This document shows, piece after piece, positions 5,593 to 13,126 of a DNA stretch of 56,558 nucleotides. Below the pieces are notes generated by a model. The model was not told where the DNA came from and made no database searches. It was given only the letters and a program-made list of their open reading frames with translations. Origin of the DNA: Altererythrobacter sp. (lineage in GTDB: Bacteria > Pseudomonadota > Alphaproteobacteria > Sphingomonadales > Sphingomonadaceae); contig JALRKY010000057.1 of NCBI GenBank assembly GCA_023260985.1, positions 1 through 56,558 of the forward strand, given 5' to 3'. The translations under genes and the position numbers were made by a program. Every line of letters starts with the position of its first letter. Position 1 is the first letter of the stretch.

Positions 5593-7797
5593 ATGAGGCT
5601 TTTCGTGATCCATTCGCGCACCCAACAGGTTTCCCACTTTGCCATGGCCAGCGCGCTGGCGCTTTGCTTCACTTCCCAGCCGGCATTTGCGGAAGGCGAT
5701 GAGCTGGCGCAGGATGCCGCCCAGGCGAAACAGCAGCGTGCTGTCGAGGACGATTTGCACGATCGCCGGGTCGACTACCAAGGCAATATCGTGGTCAGCG
5801 CCACGGGCCTGCGCCAGCTCGATGTGCTGGCGGGCACCTCGGTGCTCGAAGGCGGCGAGCTCCAGCACAACCTTGCGGGCCAGATCGGCGAAGTGCTGGT
5901 CAAGCTCCCCGGCGTTTCCGCCACCGGCTTCACTCCCGGCGCTTCACGCCCTGTGCTGCGCGGCTTCCAGGGCGAGCGCGTACGCTTGCTGGTAGACGGG
6001 CTTTCGACCAGCGACGTGTCCAACACTTCGGTCGACCATGCCACCACGATCGATCCGCTGACCTCGGAACGGATCGAAGTTCTACGCGGTCCCGCCGTGC
6101 TGCTCTACGGCAGCCAGGCGATTGGCGGCGCGGTGAATGTGGTCGACAAGCGCATCCCGCGCCGGGTGCCCGGCGAGCCTGTTCACGTGGACGGACTGGC
6201 CGGCTGGGATTCGGACTTCGACCTCGCCGAGTTCGGCGCTTCGGTAGACGTGCCGCTGGGCCAGCGCTTCGTGGTGCATGCCAGCGGCAGCTGGCGCGAC
6301 ACTAACGACATGGAGATTCCGGGATATGCAGTCGCCCCGGGCCTGCGCGCGGAACTGCTCGCAGATGCGGACGAAGAGGAAGAAGAGGGCCATCTGGAGT
6401 TGTCGGATGAGCTGCGCGAAGCGGCCAACCAGCGCGGCGTTCTGCCCAACACCGCCACCCGCACCTGGAGCGCCAATGCGGGCTTCGCCTTTATTGATGG
6501 CGACAATTCGTTTGGCTTCTCGCTGGGCTGGTACGACACGAATTACGGCGTCCCGATCCGCCCGGGCGCGGGCCATGCCCATGGTGACGAAGACGCGGAA
6601 GCCGAAGCCGAGGAGGGCCATCACGAGGAACTCGTCTCGATCAGCCTCGAACAGCTCCGCGCCGATATGCGCGCCGAATTGGGGCTGGGCGACGGCGCCT
6701 TGTCCAAGCTGATCGCGCGCCTCGGCTACAGCGACTACACCCACACCGAATTCGAAGGCGACGAGGTCGGCACGACTTTCGATTCCGAAAGCCTCGAAGC
6801 GCGAGTCGAACTGGCGCAGAAGGACACGGGCAGCTGGCGCGGCTCGATTGGCGGCCAGTATTTCCACCGCGACTTCTACGCCGAAGGCGCCGAAGCCTAT
6901 GTCGCGCCCAACACCACTGACCAGTTCGCGCTGTTTGCGCTGCAGGAATTCGGCAGTGGGCCGGTGCAGCTCGAAGCGGCGGGCCGCTATGAAACGACCA
7001 AGGTCGAATCGCAGCCGCTCGGCATAGCGCGCAGCTTCGATGCGATCTCGGGGGCGGTAGGCCTGGTGTTCGAGCCGCAGGCCGGGCTGCGCCCAGGGAT
7101 CAATCTGTCGCATGCCGAACGCGCGCCGAGCGCCGAAGAACTGTTTTCGGATGGCCCACATATCGCCACCCAGGCCTATGAAATGGGCGATCCGGGCCTT
7201 GGCACGGAAAGCGCGATCGGGCTCGAGGGCTTCGTTCGCGGCGAAATCGGCGCGGCGACGCTGAGCTTCGCGGTCTTCAAGAACTGGTTCAGCGACTACA
7301 TCTACCTCTCCGAAACGGGCCTTGAGGAAGACGATCTGCCGGTGTTCGAGTACCTGCAAAGCGACGCCGACTATTTCGGGGTCGAAGGCTCGATCAGCTT
7401 CCCGCTTGTAGATGCCGACAGCTACCGCCTGCTGGCGGACCTGCGCGGCGAATATGTGCGCGCGAAGCTCGATGACGGTTCGGCGATCCCGCGCATTCCG
7501 CCGTTGAGCCTGCTGGGTGCGCTCGAAGCGCAGACCGACGCGTTCGACGCGCGCGCCGAAGTCGAATGGTTTGCAAAGCAAGACCGGGTCGCAGAATTCG
7601 AAACTCCGACCGATTCCTTCGCGCTGGTCAATCTGTCGTTGTCGTGGCGCCCGTCGCAGGGGCAGGAAAACGTCATGCTCGTCCTCGCCGTAGACAATGT
7701 CTTCGACGCGACCGGCCGTCGCCATGCCAGCTTCACCAAGGATTTCGTCCCGATGGTGGGACGAAACCTGAAGGCCAGCGTCAGTTTTTCATTCTAA
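5593..7797 (+). CDS. znuD: ZnuD-like TonB-dependent zinc receptor, 734 aa
   Basis: The ATG at 5593 begins a signal peptide (MRLFVIHSRTQQ...FTSQPAFA). The upstream part of the frame reads through the tRNA repeat and is not coding. A plug domain follows (IVVSATGLRQLDVLAG; RPVLRGFQGERVRLLVDG; IEVLRGPAVLLYGSQAIGGAVNVVD), then a beta-barrel ending in ASVSFSF with terminal Phe. Two His/Asp/Glu-rich loops (about residues 256-270, DADEEEEEGH; about 327-346, GHAHGDEDAEAEAEEGHHEE) are typical of ZnuD zinc-capturing loops. It imports zinc across the outer membrane with TonB energy. No clear Shine-Dalgarno is visible; a Zur box lies just upstream. Confidence 0.85.
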   Translation: MRLFVIHSRTQQVSHFAMASALALCFTSQPAFAEGDELAQDAAQAKQQRAVEDDLHDRRVDYQGNIVVSATGLRQLDVLAGTSVLEGGELQHNLAGQIGEVLVKLPGVSATGFTPGASRPVLRGFQGERVRLLVDGLSTSDVSNTSVDHATTIDPLTSERIEVLRGPAVLLYGSQAIGGAVNVVDKRIPRRVPGEPVHVDGLAGWDSDFDLAEFGASVDVPLGQRFVVHASGSWRDTNDMEIPGYAVAPGLRAELLADADEEEEEGHLELSDELREAANQRGVLPNTATRTWSANAGFAFIDGDNSFGFSLGWYDTNYGVPIRPGAGHAHGDEDAEAEAEEGHHEELVSISLEQLRADMRAELGLGDGALSKLIARLGYSDYTHTEFEGDEVGTTFDSESLEARVELAQKDTGSWRGSIGGQYFHRDFYAEGAEAYVAPNTTDQFALFALQEFGSGPVQLEAAGRYETTKVESQPLGIARSFDAISGAVGLVFEPQAGLRPGINLSHAERAPSAEELFSDGPHIATQAYEMGDPGLGTESAIGLEGFVRGEIGAATLSFAVFKNWFSDYIYLSETGLEEDDLPVFEYLQSDADYFGVEGSISFPLVDADSYRLLADLRGEYVRAKLDDGSAIPRIPPLSLLGALEAQTDAFDARAEVEWFAKQDRVAEFETPTDSFALVNLSLSWRPSQGQENVMLVLAVDNVFDATGRRHASFTKDFVPMVGRNLKASVSFSF

Positions 7798-7804
7798 CGC
7801 GGCG

Positions 7805-8989
7805 TCAATCCTCCGCTGCGAAACTGATCTCAGCATTCTGCTGTAGCCGGTCGACCAGCGCTTCGCCGAGGAAATAGCCGGGCGTGCCCACGCCGCCGGG
7901 CTTATCGCATGAAAGCAGCGCGATGCCCGTCTCGGCCAGCATCCGGCTTGTCGAGCCATAGCCTGGATCGTACTTGCCCTTGACGCCATAGAGCAGCGAC
8001 TGGCCATCTGGCATTTCGGCCAGGAAGGCGATGTCGTAATAACCGTTCTCGCGCTCTTCCTTGGTCGGCCCTTCGCCCGGCTTGGGCGGCTTGGCGCCGA
8101 AAGGGTTCTTCATCATCTCGACCGCGCCTTCGGCCATCTTCTTGCCCGCTTCGCCCGGACTGGTCAGCACCATTTCGTCATATTTGAAGTCCTCGCCCCA
8201 CGGGTGGTCGAGCAGGAAATTGGTGCGGTGGACGTTCTTGGTGTTGATCGGCGCCATCACGAAAGGCGCGGCCCATTTGCCGAATTTCTCTTCATAGCCG
8301 GGGATCATGCCGGATGGCTGGTCTGGCCCTTCGAAGCCGGGCGTGAGACCGAACGAGCTGCGCAGGATGCCGAACAGCGATGGGTGCTTGGCCACCGTCT
8401 TCATCGTTTCGGTGAGGCTGGCGACCGTGCCGCCCGAAGCGCCGCCGGCCATGCCGCGCACGCGCCCCTTTACGCGCGGTGCGGGCTTGTCGAAGCGCTT
8501 CACCGCTTCCTTCTGCGCCATCAGCACGCCGAGATCGAAGGGGATCGAATCGAAACCCGACGAGAAGCAGATATGCGCGCCCGCAGCCTTGGCGGCTTCC
8601 ATATGCTCGTCGATCTTCTGCCGCATCCACACCGGCTCGCCGCACAGATCGGCGTAGTCGGTGCCGGTCTTGACGCAGGCCGCGACGAGCGCATCGCCAT
8701 AGAGCTGGTATGGGCCGACGGTGGTGAGCACCACGCGGGTGCGGTTGCACATCGCCTCGAGGCTGGCCGGGTCGTCGGCATCGGCCACCACAAGCGGCGT
8801 GGTTTCCGGTGCGCCAATCGCGTCGTGCACCGCCTCGAGTTTGTCGAGGCTGCGCCCGGCCATCGCCCATTTCGGGCCGTCCGCTCGATCGCCATAGTGC
8901 TTGTCGAGATATTCGGCGACCAGGCGACCAGTGTAACCGGTAGCGCCATAGATGATAATGTCGAATTCGCGGTCGGCTTTGGCGGTCAT
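7805..8989 (-). CDS. Saccharopine dehydrogenase-like / trans-acting enoyl reductase family protein, 394 aa
   Basis: I choose the ATG at 8989 because GGAGAG lies 5 bases upstream; the longer frame is a poor protein. The N-terminus is a Rossmann fold (FDIIIYGATGYTGRLVAEYL, residues 8-27), followed by VLTTVGPYQLYGDALVAAC and TDYADLCGEPVWMRQ, characteristic of the saccharopine-dehydrogenase-like NADP-binding family that includes mycobacterial trans-acting enoyl reductases. The substrate in this organism is unknown; a role in lipid or acyl reduction is suggested by the family only. It ends 8 bp from znuD, convergently. Confidence 0.8.
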   Translation of the reverse strand: MTAKADREFDIIIYGATGYTGRLVAEYLDKHYGDRADGPKWAMAGRSLDKLEAVHDAIGAPETTPLVVADADDPASLEAMCNRTRVVLTTVGPYQLYGDALVAACVKTGTDYADLCGEPVWMRQKIDEHMEAAKAAGAHICFSSGFDSIPFDLGVLMAQKEAVKRFDKPAPRVKGRVRGMAGGASGGTVASLTETMKTVAKHPSLFGILRSSFGLTPGFEGPDQPSGMIPGYEEKFGKWAAPFVMAPINTKNVHRTNFLLDHPWGEDFKYDEMVLTSPGEAGKKMAEGAVEMMKNPFGAKPPKPGEGPTKEERENGYYDIAFLAEMPDGQSLLYGVKGKYDPGYGSTSRMLAETGIALLSCDKPGGVGTPGYFLGEALVDRLQQNAEISFAAED

Positions 8990-9084
8990 ACATGCTCTCC
9001 ATTCCTGCCGAATCTGTGCGTCCGGCCCGGAGCCAGAACAGCACAAATAAGGTAGCAATGTCGAACTGGATTTTCCCGCCCTGC

Positions 9085-9828
9085 CTAGCGGTTGCGCACC
9101 GGTGGCTCGCCGTCGGCCTTCTTGGTTGTGGTCTTGGCCCGCGGGGCCGGCCCGTCGACGATCGCAGGATCGCCATCGTAAAGGACCGTCACCGGCACTT
9201 CGCGCATGAACACGCCTGCATAGGTTTTGCCGGCCATCCATGAATCCGCATTGCTGTCCATCCAGCAGGTGGCGACCAGACTGACCGCCACCTTCATGTC
9301 GAAGCCCTGCGTCTCGCGCAGGTATTCCGCCGGAGTGTGCCCCTTTTCCACATAGCGATCGAGCATGAACTCATAGGCCAGCACTGGGTTGAAGGTGAGA
9401 TCCACTGCCGCCTTGGTGTCTTTCCGCGTGACAGGCAGTGTGACCGGGATATCGACCCCTACCCCGCCCATCCCGACGACCTGGTTCTGCTTGGCCTACT
9501 GGGCCTAGGGTGCGAACGGCATGGGTGTATTGTTGTGGATCAGCACCTTACCAAGGAAGACCCGCAGCGAGGTAAGCTTTGCGCCCGGCTTGCAATAGGC
9601 CTTTGCTTAAACGGTGAACTTGGGGTTGTCGCCGAATACGACCAACTCCCGCTTGCTCGCTACCTTCGAAGTCGAGACGTTCTTGAGGCTAAGGTTGCCC
9701 GGCGGAATTTGCTTCTCTATAGCAAGGCTCAGGATTGTCGGGCCCAATTGGCTTTCAATGGCGGCAGCGGCAGTCATCGGCACCGCCACGGCCATAAGGG
9801 CGAGCGCATTGCGAACATTTGCCCTCAT
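9085..9828 (-). pseudogene. Exported protein gene with three in-frame stop codons
   Basis: One continuous minus frame runs from ATG 9828 to the stop at 9085 (about 247 codons). It is interrupted by TAA at 9609-9607 and TAGs at 9507-9505 and 9498-9496, with no shift of frame. The first part encodes a signal peptide (MRANVRNALALMAVAVPMTAAAA) and the last part AGVFMREVPVTVLYDG and a Lys/Pro-rich tail. Reading between the stops still looks protein-like (AKAYCKPGAKLTSLRVFLGKVL), so decay is recent. The family is not recognised. A perfect inverted repeat lies just upstream. Confidence 0.75.
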
Positions 9829-9855
9829 GGGCCGATTCTCCCCTCCTTCAATTTA

Positions 9856-9874
9856 ATTAGAGTGATACTCTAAT
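9856..9874. promoter_or_regulatory. Perfect inverted repeat, operator-like
   Basis: ATTAGAGTGATACTCTAAT has two 8-bp arms around GAT. It lies 28-46 bp before the start of the pseudogene ending at 9085 and downstream of the acyl-CoA dehydrogenase operon. The form and AT content suggest a TetR-type operator. No TetR gene is in the window. Confidence 0.55.
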
Positions 9875-9950
9875 ATTGAACATGCAATGAAGATGTCGAC
9901 AGCCGTGGGCGCCTTGCGGGCAAGGATCGCGTGGTCAGCCCTCGCGGGCC

Positions 9951-11135
9951 TCAGAATCCGAACTGGCGGCTGGCGAGATCGTACATGATTTCTTCTGACC
10001 CCCCGCCGATCGCCATCACGCGCACCTCGCGATAGATCCGCTCGACCCGGCCGCCGCGCACGAAGCTGGCCCCGCCCAGGATCTGGCACGCCTCGCGCGC
10101 GCAATATTCCATCGTCTGCGTGGCCTGCACCTTGAGCAGCGCGAAATCACCGGGGAAGGGCTTGCCAGCACGCACGGTCCACGCGGCATGGTCGATCATA
10201 GCCTGAGTCGCCTGTATCATCTGCAGCATGCGCGCCAGCTTGTGGCGGATCGACTGGCGGGTCGCGAGCGGGCGCCCGAAGGTTTCGCGGTTGCGTGCCC
10301 AGTCGAGTGCGTCCTCGAAGCACAGCCGCGAAAATGCAGCCGCCTGCTGCGCCATGCCCAGCCGTTCGCCGTTGAAATTGCGCATGATGGCGCCGAAGCC
10401 GGCATTCTCGGGACCGATCAGGTTCTCGGCCGGCACTTTGACGTCGTCGAAATGGATCGTTGCGGTGTCCGAAGCATGCCAGCCCATCTTCTGCAGGGCG
10501 GTGCGACTGACGCCGGGGCGGTCGGTTTCGACCAGTAGCAGCGAGACTCCGCCCATGCCTTCGCCGCCGGTACGCACGGCCAGCGTGATGTAGTCGGCGC
10601 GCATGCCCGAAGTGATCAGCGTCTTGGCACCGTTGACGACATAATGGCTACCGCGATTCTCTGCCCGCGTCCTGAGGTTCGCAACATCGGAGCCGCCGCC
10701 CGGCTCGGTGATGCCCAGGCAAATGATCTTCTCGCCCGAAAGCACTTGCGGCGCGATCCGCCGCTTCATCTCCTCGCTTCCCGCAGCGAGGATCGGCGGC
10801 AGGCCGATGCCGTGCGTCATCAGCGAGGCAGGAATGCCGCCCGCGCCGGGGCGGCACAGCTCTTCCGACTGGACCAGCGAATGGAAGATGTCGAAGCCGC
10901 GCTGCTCCAGCGTGCCGCTGCCGCCATATTCCTCGGGATAGCCCAGCCCCAGTACGCCCGCTTCGGCCGCCTTGCGGTGCAGTTCGCGCGGCAATTGGCC
11001 CGCCGCTTCCCACTCGTCGATATTCGGCATGATCTCGCGGGTAACGAAGGCGCACACGCTGTCGCACACGGCTTCGTGGGTTTCGTCGTAATTCGGCGAG
11101 CGGCTGCGCCATTGATCGAACAAAGGTGTGGTCAT
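9951..11135 (-). CDS. Acyl-CoA dehydrogenase, 394 aa
   Basis: Start ATG at 11135, with GGAGAG 8 bases upstream and a 4-bp overlap (ATGA) with the thioesterase gene before it. Family motifs in order: LGYPEEYGGSG (about 75), ICLGITEPGGGSDVANLRTRA (FAD/substrate loop), TLITSGMRADYITLAVRTG, RETFGRPLATRQSIRHKLA, and the C-terminal GGGSEEIMYDLASRQFGF. It catalyses FAD-dependent alpha,beta-dehydrogenation of an acyl-CoA; chain length cannot be read. Co-translation with a thioesterase suggests one acyl-CoA pathway. Confidence 0.9.
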   Translation of the reverse strand: MTTPLFDQWRSRSPNYDETHEAVCDSVCAFVTREIMPNIDEWEAAGQLPRELHRKAAEAGVLGLGYPEEYGGSGTLEQRGFDIFHSLVQSEELCRPGAGGIPASLMTHGIGLPPILAAGSEEMKRRIAPQVLSGEKIICLGITEPGGGSDVANLRTRAENRGSHYVVNGAKTLITSGMRADYITLAVRTGGEGMGGVSLLLVETDRPGVSRTALQKMGWHASDTATIHFDDVKVPAENLIGPENAGFGAIMRNFNGERLGMAQQAAAFSRLCFEDALDWARNRETFGRPLATRQSIRHKLARMLQMIQATQAMIDHAAWTVRAGKPFPGDFALLKVQATQTMEYCAREACQILGGASFVRGGRVERIYREVRVMAIGGGSEEIMYDLASRQFGF

Positions 11136-11932
11136 CCCAAATCTCTCCGCGGGATGCGCGGCAGCACCCCGGTCTGGCTCGAAATCGCCAGAAGTCGTCC
11201 GTCTTCGGCGAAATGTCTTGCCGAGCCATGGACCGTGCCGCGTTCGAAAGCGGCGAATTCGGTCACCGAAAGCACCCAGCCCGGATCGGCGCCCTGCACG
11301 AAGCGGAACATGGCATCGAGGCTCGACCCGCCGCGCGAAGCCGGATGCGCGCCTAGGAACAGGTCGGACATGATCGCCAGCCATCCAGCATCGATAACGA
11401 AATCCGCACGCGAGCGGGTCCACACGGCATGGATGCCTCGGTGCTCGTCATGCAGCGCGACGCGATATTCGAACTGGTCGGGCAGGCCGCCGGGCGAGGA
11501 ATGGCTGATCTCGACCGGCGTCGCCTGGTCGGGGCCGACCACTTCGGGCATTTGCGCGAACAGCGCCTGCTCATAGGGCTCGCGATAACCCAGCGCGCCG
11601 CTGGCCCGATGGGTGGGGCGGGTATTGACGTGGGCGCTCGCAGTATACTGCGCCACGGCCTGCCCGCCCCCGCATTGCTCGACTTTCAGCACCAGCTCTT
11701 CCGCATGTTGCGTGGGCCCTAGGAACTGAACATGCGCCCACAGCAGCGGCAGCTCGCTGTCGAGCTGCATCGCGTCGACGAACGCCGCCAGTGCGACGCC
11801 TCCCATAATATGGGGCGCGCCATCCGGCCCGGCGGTGGCCGGGGGCATTACAAGAAGGATGAATTCGCCGCTCCGCTGGCTGCTCCCGTCCTTGGGCACC
11901 ACGCGCCAGAAGGGGAAGCGGGCTATGCTCAT
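11132..11932 (-). CDS. Acyl-CoA thioesterase (double hot-dog, TesB-like), 266 aa
   Basis: The protein has the layout of a TesB-like/thioesterase-superfamily enzyme: a first hot-dog with HIMGGVALAAFVDAMQ (about 41-56) and a second after SSPGGLPDQFEYRVALHDEHRGIHAVWTRSRADF, with AGWLAIMSDLFLGAHPASRGGSSLDAMFRFVQ. It would hydrolyse acyl-CoA to free acid and CoA in the cytoplasm. It is the first gene of a two-gene operon with the acyl-CoA dehydrogenase. Confidence 0.7.
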   Translation of the reverse strand: MSIARFPFWRVVPKDGSSQRSGEFILLVMPPATAGPDGAPHIMGGVALAAFVDAMQLDSELPLLWAHVQFLGPTQHAEELVLKVEQCGGGQAVAQYTASAHVNTRPTHRASGALGYREPYEQALFAQMPEVVGPDQATPVEISHSSPGGLPDQFEYRVALHDEHRGIHAVWTRSRADFVIDAGWLAIMSDLFLGAHPASRGGSSLDAMFRFVQGADPGWVLSVTEFAAFERGTVHGSARHFAEDGRLLAISSQTGVLPRIPRRDLG

Positions 11933-11942
11933 GCCCTGGCGC

Positions 11943-12497
11943 TCATAGCCGGGGGAGCGTTACGCCGCGCTGGCCCATGTATTTTCCGGCGCGGTCCTTG
12001 TAGCTCGTCTCGCAGCGCTCATTGCCCTGCAGGAACAGGAACTGGCATGCGCCTTCATTGGCATAGATCTTCGCGGGCAGCGGCGTGGTGTTGGAGAACT
12101 CCAGCGTCACATGGCCTTCCCAGCCCGGTTCGAGCGGCGTGACGTTCACTATGATGCCGCAACGGGCATAGGTGCTCTTGCCCAGGCAGATCACCAGCAC
12201 GTCTTCTGGCACGCGGAAATATTCCACCGTGCGCGCCAGTGCGAAGCTGTTGGGCGGGATCACGCAGACATCGGTCTGCCGGTCGACGAAGCTGTTGACG
12301 GCGAAATCCTTCGGATCGACTACCGCGCTGTCGACATTGGTGAAGATCTTGAACTCGTCCGCCACGCGCGCGTCGTAGCCGTAAGAGCTCAAGCCATAGG
12401 AAATGCAGCCTTCGCGGCGCTGCGCTTCGACGAAAGGCTCGATCATGCCTTCGTTCAGCGCCTTGTCGCGGATCCACTTGTCGGAAAGAATCGCCAT
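11943..12497 (-). CDS. dcd: dCTP deaminase, 184 aa
   Basis: ATG at 12497 gives [19 protein letters not shown], the usual N-terminus and full family length. The motifs [31 protein letters not shown] (substrate loop and catalytic Glu region) and [30 protein letters not shown] are diagnostic. It deaminates dCTP to dUTP for thymidylate synthesis. It stands alone in pathway terms among its neighbours. Confidence 0.95.
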   Translation of the reverse strand: MAILSDKWIRDKALNEGMIEPFVEAQRREGCISYGLSSYGYDARVADEFKIFTNVDSAVVDPKDFAVNSFVDRQTDVCVIPPNSFALARTVEYFRVPEDVLVICLGKSTYARCGIIVNVTPLEPGWEGHVTLEFSNTTPLPAKIYANEGACQFLFLQGNERCETSYKDRAGKYMGQRGVTLPRL

Positions 12498-12556
12498 GCG
12501 CAGAGTGATTCCGCATGGGCGCGGCGGGGGCAAGCGAAAGCGCGCGGTATCCCCCG

Positions 12557-13120
12557 TTACTTGACGATTTTCGCCCCCAGCTCGGGATTGAGCGAAGTGA
12601 CGAAGTTGAGCCAACTCTTGGGCCGACGTAGCATGTCCTTGGGATATTCGACCTTCAGCCCCACGATCTTTGCGATTTCGCCCACGAAGTGGATGCAATT
12701 GCGTGTGTCGAGATCATAATATTTGCTGGGCGCATCTCGCCAGGCTTTCATCTCGGCCACGACCCTTTGGTAGTGCTTGTCGGTGATGGTCACAGTGAAG
12801 TGGCGATTGGTCTTGCTGATATACTTCGGCTTTTCTGTCATGATGTCGTGCTCGACCGGCCCATTGAGGATCGCCGTGCTCACCTTCTTGGCGGTAAAGC
12901 CGCAGTTCTCGTTGACCTTCTGCCCATTCTCCAACTCACCTTCGAGTACGATGAAGGCATGCGGATAGCGCCCCACAAGGACAGAGCCGTTGAAGCTGTG
13001 AAAGCTCAGTTTGACTTCGGCTAAAGCGGGCGATGCCCAGCCGAGCGAAAGAACCACGAGCAGGATGGCAAAGATGCGCCCAATGGATTCAGGTCCTAGC
13101 CTTCGTTCGCCGTGTCGCAA
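12557..13120 (-). CDS. Secreted protein with permuted papain-like (NlpC/P60-like) pattern, 187 aa
   Basis: A long signal peptide (about residues 1-34, ending ASPALA) precedes a small domain. The order His first ([12 protein letters not shown], about 52-63) then Cys ([19 protein letters not shown], about 137-155) is that of permuted papain-fold amidases/peptidases, in which the Cys and His order is reversed relative to ordinary NlpC/P60. The fold call is inference from this pattern. It would act in the periplasm. It ends 7 bp before putA's end, on the same strand and downstream of it. Confidence 0.5.
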   Translation of the reverse strand: MRHGERRLGPESIGRIFAILLVVLSLGWASPALAEVKLSFHSFNGSVLVGRYPHAFIVLEGELENGQKVNENCGFTAKKVSTAILNGPVEHDIMTEKPKYISKTNRHFTVTITDKHYQRVVAEMKAWRDAPSKYYDLDTRNCIHFVGEIAKIVGLKVEYPKDMLRRPKSWLNFVTSLNPELGAKIVK

Positions 13121-13126
13121 GCATTC

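Noticed and set aside
5085-5672. 195-codon minus-strand frame reading GAGEGIRTLDPNLGK across the tRNA repeat
   Set aside because: This peptide is what the antisense of a tRNA-Gly 3' end encodes; the frame also crosses the Zur box and the znuD start.
6082-7725. 547-codon minus-strand frame opposite znuD
   Set aside because: Shadow of a GC-rich gene; Arg/Ala-rich translation without family motifs, while the plus strand encodes a full receptor.
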